This document shows positions 11,726 to 27,786 of a DNA stretch of 64,000 nt, in pieces; within the stretch, counting starts at the first letter, position 1, and every line of letters starts with the position of its first letter. Source of the stretch: Lepidurus packardi (Eukaryota; Arthropoda; Branchiopoda; Notostraca; Triopsidae); contig JAKZAN010000002.1 of assembly GCA_023053545.1 (NCBI GenBank), forward strand, positions 7,870,790-7,934,789. The letters are read 5' to 3'. The position numbers were made by a program, and so were the translations under genes. The notes below the pieces were generated by a model. The model was not told the origin of the DNA. It saw only the letters and a program-made list of their open reading frames with translations, and ran no database searches.

Positions 11726-12382
11726 TAGGAAATCCAAGCTTCGGGAAAGCGATTAAGAAAGTGGCGACCTAAGCTTCCCGGATGTTTACGCCACGATGTT
11801 TACGCCATGTTTGCGTTTTCATATGCTTCAGTTTTTTAAATTTCGCAAGAAAAATTGCGGCAGTATAATATATAATGACATCTCCGGAGGCTTCCATCCA
11901 GTACATTATAAAGAAGGGAACATACGACGAGAGATTCTAGGTTTGCATCGAGCCAAATAGTTTGCAAGTAGCTGTGATGACGAAAGGCGTGAAGAGTGAC
12001 AGAAAAGCGAGTATCTAAAGTTGGCATTGTGAAATTCGTTCCTCTCCAACGGAGAAAATGCAGCTACTCAAGGGCGTTCCAATAAGCGCATGGCGGCCGC
12101 ATCCATATCCCACTGCGTTTCATGTAAAGCGGCTTCACACGCATTCTTTGGTGCCAGACCGAGCCTGCGAGGGAAGAGAAGAAAAGAAACAGCGAGAACC
12201 AACCAAAAATAAAATTAGAGACAACAAACACGTAGTATGTAATTTTATTCTCTCCCCATCTCCGATCATTTGGGTTGCTTTCTTGTCGAAAGCTTCCCTT
12301 TCTTCCGCATTGACACATCCCATCTCTCCGAGGACACAACCACAAAGGCGTGTGACGGGGAAAACGATGCCAAAATAGACAT
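11726..12382. other. Intergenic gap between convergent genes
   Basis: About 660 bp separating the small plus-strand gene from the end of Ack on the minus strand. Overlapping ORFs of 106-122 codons on both strands at 12058-12482 look like chance openings in this less AT-rich patch. It probably holds both 3' UTRs. Confidence 0.4.
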
Positions 12383-17070
<4,688 letters not shown>

Positions 17071-17865
17071 TTCGGAAGCCAATTTGTAATAACTTCAGCC
17101 AGTTAGTCACTCACCAAAGTCGACAGTCTACAAAATAGTTTACATGGATACATTTGATTATGCAAAACAAAGATTGCGAGGGTGTTTCCGTTCACCAGTG
17201 ACAGGAAATCCCGTCCCCCTTTTCAAAATATGCGGCGTCCATGTTGGACTACTTGTTCGATGTTCGACCTTGATGAGCTGTACTCTGATTGGCTTGAGGT
17301 AAACTTGCGCCAACTTCGAATCTTCTTCGGCTTCTTTGTTAAAGACATTTCAATTTTATTATAGCTTCTAATTATAACTCGCTTTGGGATAAGATAGTAA
17401 AAAAAATCTTCCGAATAAGAAAAAACCGATTAAGATTTCTAGCGTATTCTTCAAAGTACAGTACTCCAAGCCTACATACATACATCTTGCAGGATTGGAT
17501 TTGGGCTTCCTGAACTTTGTTAAGTAACACTCCAGTTACAAGAAAGTAAAAAAGCACCAGCTCTATTTCTAGCGGTTTTCACTTGACTCTCGCCAATAAA
17601 TCCGGAACCGGATTATAGGAACAAAACCTTTTCAATTAAAAATCAAGTCTTCATTTTTGCAAAGATGTAGGATATGCATGGCCCAAGGCTGTTTCATCTA
17701 CATTTGCCCACTGTATCTCGTTCCCCAAGCCATCCTTATTTAATTATGTGCAATTTCCCTCCACCTACAGTAAAAGTAACAGGTTTTAGTAAACATATCC
17801 TTAAAAAGCTAAATAGTTCATGTATTTTACTTGTGTAAAAAAAAATAGAAAAAAAAGGTTTGTTT
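17071..17865. other. Intergenic gap between two minus-strand genes
   Basis: About 800 bp holding the 3' UTR of the ATPase gene and the promoter and 5' UTR of Ack. Short ORFs here have no recognisable content, and no TATA box is evident. Confidence 0.4.
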
Positions 17866-20800
17866 CTATTTCCCATCCAATTGGGCAGGATCTAAGGTAA
17901 TACTTCCAGTCAGCAATCCTCCTTCATTCTCCCATCGTACATTGCGTTCTTCCGCCGCTAGATGCTCGTTATTTAAGGGCGGCCAATTGGAAGCCGCGAT
18001 TTGCTTTTCCACTTCCAAGTACTTGTCTTTTGGTGGTCGTTTGCTCAGGTACCAAGTCGAGTTCAGGAAACGAAAGAGCCACCGATCTGTGACGAACGCC
18101 TCGCAAAAGAAGGCCACCACGGCGTAAACTGCGCTTATCCCAACCAGCATTATGCGGAAATCCATATTCTCTGGTACTTCCAACTCCAACTGAGAGACAG
18201 CGAAGGGGGGTGGAGTCAAAACCACCACCGCTGATATCACCGTCATCACAATGATGGAGCCGAGGAATATGAGATTGGTGTACAAGGGTTTTCTGTACGG
18301 AAAACCTTTGGAGAAGGCCACCGCTAGCACAATGTACTGGAACATGGAGGCAGAGAAGATGGCATAGTTTTCCTGGCAGGCGAGTGGCGGTTCCAAGAAG
18401 TGTTTGCCGGTGGTGTTGTATGGAACGTACCACTGCTGATTCTGCAGCGTGGCGAGGCTGATTACTTGGCCCAGGGCCACCAGGATGAGTTGGAACAACA
18501 AGGAAAGCAAGGGCGGTAGGGCGACGAGTGACGTCATAGGAGGTTGGGGCACTAAGGGGCCGGGGTGAGGTTCATTGCGGCCCATGACAAAGGCGAAAAT
18601 GGTGATGAGGAAGAGGTCGATGTAGAGGAACTCAAAATCGGTCAGATTCGTGCCAATGTCGTACAGAATCATGACCGATATAAACTGCGTCAGCGAGTAG
18701 GCGGCCATATACTTGAAGATGCCAAAAGAGGTCACCAAAGCAGCCCGGCCTTGGCGAATCAGTTGGGGGACGCAGGCGATGGTCGGTTCCCGCGAAGTGA
18801 AAGGAGAAGCTACCGAAGCTTCTGTTTCGGACAACGAGATTCCAGCATGGGCCGCTTTTAACGCGCCGCAATCATTCGCTCCGTCTCCACACATGCCTAC
18901 AAACAGTTTAAATGGTGGTATCAAGGATAATTTAATACAGTAGATGCCGCTTATTGTCATCACGTTTGTCAAGTAAATATTGATTCTATTAAGCGGCCAT
19001 TTTAACAACCGAAAATCGGTTACTGCATTGTTTAAACCAAAGAAACAAAGTACCGTCTACTTTTGACCCCTTCCCACACGTTTCCTTTTTCTAAATTCAC
19101 TAGAACCATTATTGTTTATTTCGTAACGATTTTTAAAATTTTTAATAGAGATCATTTAAATCAACCCTTTTCTTGTTTTCGCCATTTTTATATAACCACA
19201 CGTCGAAAGCACAACTAACATTGCACCTTTGAAGCCTACTCCTACCCTTAAGTAGGGTTCTGAAAACGATATCCCTTCTAAATTTCCCAGTCAATTACAG
19301 GAACTGGTCATTGAATTGAATAATCTGCCCATTTACTTGACCGGGGAGTTTAGAAGGGATTTCCCCCAAGCGTAGTAGTAGGCTGGAAATGACACGATTG
19401 GTCAAAACGACGTAAAAGCAATGTCATTGGTCAATATGCAAAGTCCATGTAGCAAACACTGCTGTAGTTTCGTTACTGTACTGTGAAGATTCTTTTGAAA
19501 TTGATTCTAATATCCGAAAGTTTGATGCTAATAACCGGTTAAAATGCTGCAAATTTGATCACATTGAATCGGTCCTTTAAAATTTGAGTCCATAAAGCGG
19601 CTGATTCTAACGACCAGTGATCACAATAAGTGGCATCTACTGTACGCGAGACTTCTAAAAAGTGCTTACCAACAGAATACGTAAGTTGTTGGAGTTCTTG
19701 GACAAGTTGTTGCTTCTGATCTGGACTCATCCTGGCGAAAACCGTGCCTTTAACCACAACCCGCGGTAATAGGTCCGGAAAATACTCTCTGAGCACCGCC
19801 CATGTCTTCCCCGTAACGGCCAAATGGAACGCCATATCCTTGTGTGATGCGGACTCTACATCCAAATAAACTTGTTCCGTTGTACCTCCATTTTCTTCAC
19901 CGCCCGTCTGCAAAAAAAAACAAGTTTTCAATACTCCACAGAATTACTAAAAACGTTCTCTTGTCTAAAAAGAAGAACCTACCGGTAAATGTGGCTGCTC
20001 AGCCAACGTATATGACAAAGTCGGCGTGTCTCCAATTTGTTCACTCTGCAGCAAAACCACCTGGTGGTCGGCCCCCACCATCCCACAATCCCTGGCCACA
20101 CTAATAGCAGTAAGCAAATTGTCCCCAGTCACCATAATACATCGCACTTTGGCGTCCATAAGCTGTCCGATCACGCCAGGCGTGTCTTCTTTGAGCCGAT
20201 TCTCTAGAACTACCAAACCCAATAACTGCAAGTCTCTTTCCAATTCTTCTCTCTGTGCTCGCTGCGATTTCAAAAACGAGGAAAACTCTAGGGACCGGTA
20301 CGCCAAAGCAATGACGCGATACCCTTGCTGCGTGTACTGCTGCAGCACGTGAAAGAAGTTATCCGGAATGGAAGACGTATCCGCTAGCGAAGTAATCATT
20401 TCCGGTGATCCTTTTGCAAAGAAATCGTAGTGCGTCTGTCCCGGTTGTTTGCATATGACTGACATGCGCTGCAAAGCTGAAGTAAACGGAAACTGGCGTA
20501 TAATCCCCACCGTCACATCCACCAGATTACTGTCTGGGTCCATTTCTTCCAACTCCGGTTGAGAGTCATGGAAACCGTTAGCAGTTGTACGGAACTTGAC
20601 CACTGTGGGCGCTACCAAATCGTATTTGGAGTTATCTTCCATGGAAGGCTCCTCCAAGTACCACCCTGTGCTCTCAAACATCTAAATATTCATGTGTTTG
20701 TTAATATATCAGGAAAAAAACGTGCTAAATACTTTCTGGTCCAAAGGATCTCCACTGAGCTTGTCGTCAATCAGCGTCAAGGAATGGCAAGTAGCCATAG

Positions 20801-23800
20801 CCATGGCCAAACGCGAGACTTTTCCTTCGCCTGGTAGTTTCAAGCTCGAGAGTTTCTGGGGGTCTCTGAACGGCGGCAAACATCGTTTGTCCTTGACAGG
20901 GACCACGCCCCACATATCCAATCCATCTTCTGTCAATGTTCCTGTCTGGCTTAAACAAAAAAGTCTCGTTTCTTGTCGATGTAAAAAAGTTTTAGCTCGG
21001 AACTTTGTTGAATACTTTGTCAAAACAGACGCAGTTGATGGAGCCTGATACGTTGATGGTTCTCGGGCTAATGCAATAAATCTGGAGCTTTTTAAGCCGT
21101 GCTTGCGCCAACATAATGCCCATGGTCATTGCGGCGGGCAAGGCAGGCGGGACAGCAATGGTCACGAGATCCATGGAATGTAAGGCCACATTTTTCCCCG
21201 TTTCGCCATTCACCAGTTGCACCACCATAGTATAGACCAGCCCCATGGATGCGATTGATGCTAAAGCGCCGACAAAACGGTAGGAATCGCGCTCAAAGCG
21301 GAAATCGACAGGCGGAGGGTACATAATGGATGCTACGAGTCCTCCTTTGGCAGTCATAAATCCAGTACGCACCACCACGGCTAAAACCTATAAAAACAGC
21401 ACGGATGAATACAAGAACCTTAAAAGGAACGTCTTTTTTGGTAAAGAATTGTGTGTTCTACCATATCGTTGCCGTAGTAGCGTGTCTGGACCACTTGCGT
21501 GCCACAAAATAGAGTGTGACGTGAATGTTCTTTGACGTCATAACACAGATCAGGCCGGTTCGGCAGCGGAGTTTTGGTAACTGGGACGCTTTCCCCCGTT
21601 AGCATCGCCTCGTTGACAATGCAATTGCCTGATAGAAGCACAGCATCACAATGCAGCACGCAGCCTTTCGGGGGAAGTACTAACACGTCACCGGGGACCA
21701 ATTCTGTTGTGCTAATGGCTTCTTGGACTCCCCCGCCTCTGGAAATGGTCATGACATCCGAGCCATGCACTGTGCTGCGCAATTTGTGCTGATTCTAGGA
21801 GTCAGAAATGAACGAGAAAATTAAGGTCAAGTAAATTTTATGATCGATAGACTTACTCGACGCGTTTGGATGATGGAAGAAATGACTCCAGAGGCTGACA
21901 TAAACACGATAACCCCCGCGTAATAATAGTACTCGATATTGAACCAAAGGATAACAGAGAAGACTTGGAAGATGTAAAATGGGTTGAGGACTTCCAGCAG
22001 CAACAACTGCATAATGGATTTCACAGGAACGATGATCAAATTAGAGCCATAAATCACTCTCCTGTCGAGAAAACGACCAAATAGGTTTTATTTTTTTTCC
22101 ACGAAAAATACTGTATAATTCATTTTTACCTAGACCACTGCTGCCAAGCTGACAAGCCGGTTTGTTGATGAAAATGAGAAGTAGCCACGCCTACATCCCA
22201 ACCCCGTACTTTCCGAAACTCGAGCAACTCTGGGTCCCACACATAACGCATTTTCTTGCAAGTAAACGTCCGAAATGACTCCATTTCTGTAGGACAAAAT
22301 ACAGGTTTTCAAGAATACATACAAAATAACTGACAGAAATTAAATTTCCTTACCAGCAAACGCGCCGCCACTGGTCGGAACAAGTAAGTGCCTCGGAGCA
22401 TCCATATCCACCGCTCCACGATCGTCAACAGGCGTGTCTGGCATCAAAGGAGGCGGGTTTTTTCTTAGTGCTGCTTGCAACGTCACCGTTGTGATATCGC
22501 GAACGTAATACCGCTTGTACTTTTTCTGAAACAGCTCCTAGTAATCAGAAAATACGATATGTTGATGTACTTAATGAAAATTTAAGAGTATCGCCAGAAA
22601 TTTTTACCACGACAAGAATTTTCGAAGCAACAGGCAAGGCACAGCGTCGGTGCGTACTCCATAACATCAATTCAGGCCACCAATGGAAAATCAGCCTCAA
22701 GACGCCACCTGTGAGAACAATTCCTGTCCACACCACCAAAGTCCATATCAAACTGCGTTCATAGCCATAAATTTCCTGCGAACACCAGAATGTCAGATTC
22801 CAAAACAAGATCAACAAGAAAATATAAACATACTAATGGTTCGTCTTCCGAGGAAGTCACATAACTGGGATGCTTGAAAGTAGGCGGAGTCGTGGAAGTC
22901 ACCTTTTCACCTGCGAAAATTCCAGAAAGAAATGACATTAACATCTCGAACTTGGAAAAAAATCTAATAAACCAAGTCTAATCCCAATAAAAAAAAAATC
23001 GTGAATATTAGAAACACAAAACGGGACCTGATAATAAAATTCGCGTTTGATCCTTCGCCATTTCCTCGACGCCATTGCCAGCCGTCTTTTCATACGCATA
23101 GCGCTTGCCTCTTTGACTCTCGCCACGCTTAGACCAACAGCCACTGGGCGACATAAGCACCGCCCCTTTTTTGTTTGCCTTTTCTCCTCCTATTCTTCTT
23201 TTGATCCGGATTAGCAATTTTCCCAAGTTTCTTCCTTCAACTCCAACTTAAGCTTTCCAGCCAAACACACAAGCGCTTTTTGGCTTGCGGTGCAAAAGTT
23301 TGACCCAAATGAAAACACGGTAAAAGTCCAAACGTTTCAAAATAATCCAAAAATCAATGAAATAAAAAAGACGGATTGCGAAAACCGATTGTGAGCCAAG
23401 GCCACCAGCAGCAGCTGAGCTATAAACACGTGGTCTCTTCCTAGTCCTTTTCCTGGCTGATCATACTTTCAAGAAGTCGTTGGAAGCAGAGCAAGGTATC
23501 CCTCACGGGCACGTTTAAGGTCCTTGCATTACACCCACTTCGTATTTCGAGTAACTTATCGCTACTTTTTTATCAGTGAGTTAAAAATGAAAGTCAAATT
23601 AAGCAACCAAAGTCACGAAAAGATCCGACCCCGCCTTTTCGAGAACTTCCTGCAACGATACCTCTAGATTTTCCCCGCGATAAAAACAAAATATATACAA
23701 AATTCCCTCTCTTTCACAAGCGTCTGGTCACAAATGCAATACGTGAAGAGATAAAAACTGCCGATTTTTCTAAGAACCACTTAACGTGGAACCCTTTGCT

Positions 23801-24353
23801 ATGTCTCCTCCAAAATACTTGCTTAACTCTCACCAGCCCAAGTTAACAAACTGGCAAAGAACGAAAGGGCACTGCTGGTCGACTGAGTGGAGCCCCGGAT
23901 CGATTTTAGGCACTACTGCCCTAGCCCAACCCACCATCTTACCCCACATGTGTGTAACATGCCGCGCAAGAGTCCCGGAAGACAAGCGTTTCCTATGTGC
24001 CAAGCTAAAGTGACGTCAGAAGGGCCCCGCTTCACATTTAGATCTCCGAGTTCGTAACTTGACCAAGGGCGCATGCCTCGCATAGTGAACGTAGAAAAAC
24101 TGACTGAAAGCGGGCAAAACGGACTCCCTCCATCATACATTTCGGAGCTCAAACACGTTTCTCGCTCGCGCTGTTTTTATCGTTCCTCCCGGGAAGGAGG
24201 GGAAAAGGGGGCGAACGCGGGATGGGACACAGTTCCCATTACCGAAGAAAACTTCGCCTTACCTGCCAAAGAAGCTGCGGAGGCCCCGCCCAGCGTCCCG
24301 AGAGCCATCGCATCCTCCTGAATCCGCAATTTGGCAGCCCAACGAGGAGGCAT
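17866..24353 (-). CDS. ATP13A2/3: P5B-type ATPase (ATP13A2/ATP13A3 family), lysosomal polyamine transporter
   Basis: Twelve exons: 24263-24353, 22834-22910, 22608-22775, 22354-22537, 22130-22286, 21857-22061, 21462-21794, 21016-21387, 20733-20945, 19983-20681, 19670-19907, 17866-18896; 1255 residues in one frame, close to the human family length. P-type hallmarks: LTGESVP actuator loop (~360), the P5B signature PPALP in membrane helix 4 (~483), DKTGTLT phosphorylation site (~528), KGSPE in the nucleotide domain, MVTGDN (~792) and GDGANDC (~916), then six C-terminal membrane helices. The N-terminal EIYGYERS segment is the family's membrane-associated start. Relatives export polyamines from late endosomes and lysosomes. 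The chosen start (Kozak GCCATGC, upstream in-frame TGA, strong GTAAGG donor) is preferred over an alternative first exon at 23028-23154. ATP13A2 cannot be told from ATP13A3 by eye. Confidence 0.93.
18938..19642. mobile_element. TA-flanked Tc1/mariner (pogo/Tigger-like) MITE, 705 bp
   Basis: Occupies the intron between exons 11 and 12 of the ATPase gene. The ends read CAGTAGATGCCGCTTATTGT at the left and, inverted, CAGTAGATGCCACTTATTGT at the right, each bordered by TA (18936-18937 and 19643-19644). CAGTA termini and a TA duplication are the style of pogo/Tigger elements. Internally a second inverted pair (GCCTACTCCTACC with TCCCTTCTAAA, about 19232-19286, against its complement at about 19345-19385) would fold into a long hairpin. 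No transposase ORF. Confidence 0.85.
23028..23154 (-). other. Possible alternative first exon of the P5B ATPase gene
   Basis: An ATG at 23154 opens 42 codons starting MSPSGCWSKRGESQRGKRYA and ends in phase 1 at GTCCCG. It therefore joins exon 2 in exactly the same frame as the main first exon at 24263-24353. The donor is weak and the start context poor, so this may be coincidence. If used, it would swap the cytosolic N-terminus for a more basic one. Confidence 0.3.
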
Positions 24354-25857
24354 GGCTCAGAATTCGCTATTATCACAACACGTAAACACTGGCAATCTTC
24401 CCAAAACCAATCCTATTCGTCCGTAATTGTACTGTGCGTACAGCAGCGTGTTTTCGGCAGTAATTTCCAATCACATCTCCAAACAACCTTGAAAAGAATC
24501 AATCAGATTAAAAGTCAATCAAATTGATTACTTATCCAGGCTTCTATATATCTAAAATAACTCTACATAAAAAAAAAATCCAATTTGGGCAACAAAAGTT
24601 TTGGCGCCAAGAAAATTCTACCTTATCTTATCTCCTGAGCAACCTTTCTCCTGCGAAGAGAATGTTTGCTATAACTTTAAATTGTCGTTATAATTTCTAA
24701 GTGCACTGATAAAAAAAAAGATCAGTGCTAATGCTACGTAACGTAGCAATAGCTTTGACCTACAAAAAAAAAGACTGAATACAAACCCTACGCTAAACAG
24801 ACAGAAAAGGGCATGAACATTAGGACAATACAATTTGTTTCTTTTTACTTTCATGTCCATTATAACAACACAAATAACACAACAAGGGAAAGCATTCCCT
24901 CGCCTTCATTCCAAATTATCCACTTTCTCTTCCTTTTCCTTTCCTTTCGCTGTTGGCAATTTAAAGTCCCTATTTAATCCTTGGGTTGGAAAACAAAACA
25001 CTAAGCTAACCTCAACGCGTCCAGGATTCGGATAAAATATTGCAACTTGGGGGTGTCCAAGCCATTAATTCAGATACGAGACACGACTTCCCAAGAAAAA
25101 GAAGACTATTTACGACCCCACAAAACAGTGTGATGTGGTTAAAACCAAAAAGCGGACTCGTTGATCAGGATTTGTTATTCAAATCCAGGGCGCCGGACGT
25201 AATGGGAATGCACTACGTACCGAAAGACAATGAAAGGCAACAAACACACAGTTCTACCGAGTGCCACATAGTAAATTACACTGAAGGCAGCTTTACGATA
25301 GAGAGCATTTACCCAAACACACGGATCCGTCCTACCTGGGCAAGAGCCTGTCTCGCTGATTTACAACCGACTATCCTATCTTAAGGGCCTGTCCCAGACA
25401 ACACTCGAGTTCCCTAGCCTTACGATACAAACTCGGTAAGAGCGTACTTCACAACCTCACAATTCGCTTTCTACAATTTTTACTTTCTAATTTCAAGGCA
25501 GGTATGGTGTTTTTGTTTACGCTGATTCACAAGCTATTTTTCTTATTTCCTAGACTTTTAAACGTCATTTAAGGGAGGGGTTAGAGGGTTCAAACCGCCA
25601 CAAGAGTGAAAATTTGAATTCAGGCGAGCGGAACTTTTCATGGTTGGGACAATAATGAATTTCCCGGTTCACACCAGGAGTACGAGGAAACGCGCCGCAC
25701 AACGTTATCGAAACGTTTAGGTAGGGAGGCTTTACGTACAGTATTGTTTGTGAACGGTTTACCGAACAGTCTTGATCAGAAGCGCACCAATTTAAGTAAA
25801 GTAAGAGAAGGCAAAAGTGGGGTAGTTTACATTTAAAAGGTGGGGTTAACTTTAAAT
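24354..25857. other. Divergent intergenic region (ATPase / H2B variant)
   Basis: 1.5 kb between the minus-strand ATPase start and the plus-strand H2B variant start, so it should contain both promoters. A 114-codon ORF at 25040-25384 lacks an ATG start and any recognisable domain and is not called. No histone-type TATA/CAAT array is visible upstream of the H2B start, which fits a variant rather than a replication-dependent cluster gene. Confidence 0.45.
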
Positions 25858-27453
25858 ATGGCACCTGGACGGTCGACTGGCGGAAAAGGTAAAGGTAAAG
25901 GAGCCATGAAGTATAATCAGGCTAGTATTAGTTCGGGTGAAAAGCGTCGAAAGTACCGAAAGGCGAAAGAAGGCCCGGGTTTCGCGACTTATTTGTACCG
26001 CGTGTTGAAACAAGTCCATCCCGAGCTGGGAATCACGTCCAAAGCTATGCAAGTCATGAACAGTTTCATGAACGACGTGTTCGAGCGCATTGCAGGCGAA
26101 GCCTCGCATTTGGTAACGTACACGGAGAAATCTACCTTGACCAGCCGCGAGATCCAAACAGCAGTGAGATTGCTTCTTCCGGGCGAATTAGCCAAGCACG
26201 CAGTTAGCGAAGGCACCAAGGCTGTCGCCAAGTACACTTCTTCAAGGTAACAACCTAGCATTCCAAATGCTTTTGAAATTTCTGTCAAAATCATTATATA
26301 ACTTCCCGGATGCTACGTGTTCTATATTTATAAATTTTGTTCATTTTATTTTTTGGGGTTTTTTGACAGAGCGGGAGATACACCAGCTCGACGACCTCGT
26401 CTTTTAGCTCCACCCCGTCCCGTGATACATCCACGCCCCGTATTCACCCAAGCAGTACAGGAAACACGTCCCGCAGGTAAGTTAAGAGACTTGAACGCGA
26501 GAGATGGTCCATATCAACATACTGTAATGCGACTTTTGTTTCATTCTAACAGAAAAAGAAGAGCACAGAAAAAGACCTACACCATCACATGAATTGACCG
26601 AGGAGAAAGAAGAAGAACCAGCGAAAAAGAAGGAAAGAACGACAAAGGAAGTAGTAAACCCCGCCCAAAAAGCTCCCCCTAAGACGGTGCGAATGTCCAG
26701 TACCGAGTCACAGAGGAAAGCTAGGAAAGAAAAAGAAATTCCAGTCTCTCCTTCTGATGATGATAAAGAGGAAGAAGCTACTCAGTCCTACGGCATAACT
26801 CCTTCGCCCGCCCTCCTGGCCCCTCCTCCTCAGTTTCCGCGCACCGGAACTGTCAAGGATAAAGCTAAAGGCGTTTCGCAAGTTTCGAGGCAAAATTCCC
26901 AGGCCGCTGACAAAGGGGAAGAATCAAAAGCGCAGAAAACAAGGGAAAGACCTAAACTGATGCGGCAAATGTCGCAAGATGATTCGGCAACCAGGGAATC
27001 CCACAGATTGCCTTCTTCCGAGCGTGAAACACCCACTCTAGAACGCGTAACACGTCAACATTCCAATCGTACTGCTGCTGCCCCTCGCAAAGCTTCTCCT
27101 GAATCACAAAATGAGTCTCGAACGCAAAACGAGTCTACACAAACGAGTGCGAATACGACCGGGGAATCGCAGGGAACGCTTTCAAGTAATAGTACGACCG
27201 ACTCGGAGTTCCCAAGTACTCAAGATTTAAGGGATTTGGGTATGGATCCTGATCAAGGCGATGTAACCGCACTCGTACGTGTCAAAGTGACCAAGGTGAT
27301 ACTTAAACTAAGGGACAAATGGAGAGCAATGCTCAAATCCGTCTTTTATAGGTGACTGAAGCTATTATTACGCGAAGGTCGGGAGAGGGCAATCATGCAG
27401 CCGAGCATGATGAACCGGAACATGAAACGGAAGACATGCCCAGAAACGCTTAA
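25858..27453 (+). CDS. Histone H2B variant with long SQ/TQ-rich C-terminal tail
   Basis: Exon 1 (25858-26246) encodes a complete H2B: basic tail, then the histone fold with [20 protein letters not shown] and [20 protein letters not shown], and the AVSEGTKAV segment with the lysine equivalent to the ubiquitinated K120. Exons 26370-26476, 26553-27274 and 27352-27453 continue in frame, giving 439 residues, so about 310 follow the fold. The extension is disordered, rich in Lys, Glu, Ser, Thr and Pro, with Pro/Arg repeats first, an acidic patch ([11 protein letters not shown]), then at least ten SQ/TQ dipeptides. The fold diverges from canonical H2B (TYTEKST for HYNKRST). Introns and absence of a histone 3' stem-loop suggest a polyadenylated replacement-type gene. 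If intron 1 is retained, translation stops at TAA 26247-26249, yielding an ordinary-length H2B ending TSSR. Confidence 0.85.
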
Positions 27454-27786
27454 ATATTCTGTGTTTATTCATCTAAAATTTCAAGTTTTTTGTTTTACTA
27501 TTTGGTTCAAACTCGTGAAAATTTGACGCTGAATCTGGACTAACTAATTCTGAAGACTTGCTAGGCCCAGTTTTAAATTCTAATTAATATTTTCAAAAAT
27601 TGACAAGTAAATAAAGGCACACTTACCCCAATTTCAGTAAAATTCCCACTAGAGAACAAAGCGAAACGATTCTGTTCCCGAAACGATTAAAACTCCATAA
27701 AATTAAACACCTAATAGAAGTATTTGGTTATAAACTGATCAGCATTCGATTTGACAAAAGTATTTACGTTATAGCAAACTCTCCAG
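27454..27786. other. Convergent intergenic gap
   Basis: 333 bp between the stops of the H2B variant (plus) and the Cdc20-like gene (minus). AT-rich, with AATAAA-like sequence (AAATAAAGG near 27609), consistent with polyadenylation of the H2B transcript. Confidence 0.5.

Noticed and set aside
17969-18871. Plus- and minus-strand ORFs inside the last ATPase exon
   Set aside because: Frame shadows of the 343-codon membrane-domain exon.
25040-25384. 114-codon ORF upstream of the H2B variant
   Set aside because: Opens without an ATG near its start, no domain, no splice context; likely chance opening in the divergent promoter region.
26247-26330. Histone 3' stem-loop after the H2B core
   Set aside because: No GGCTCTTTTCAGAGCC-like hairpin is present after the H2B stop, consistent with a polyadenylated variant gene.
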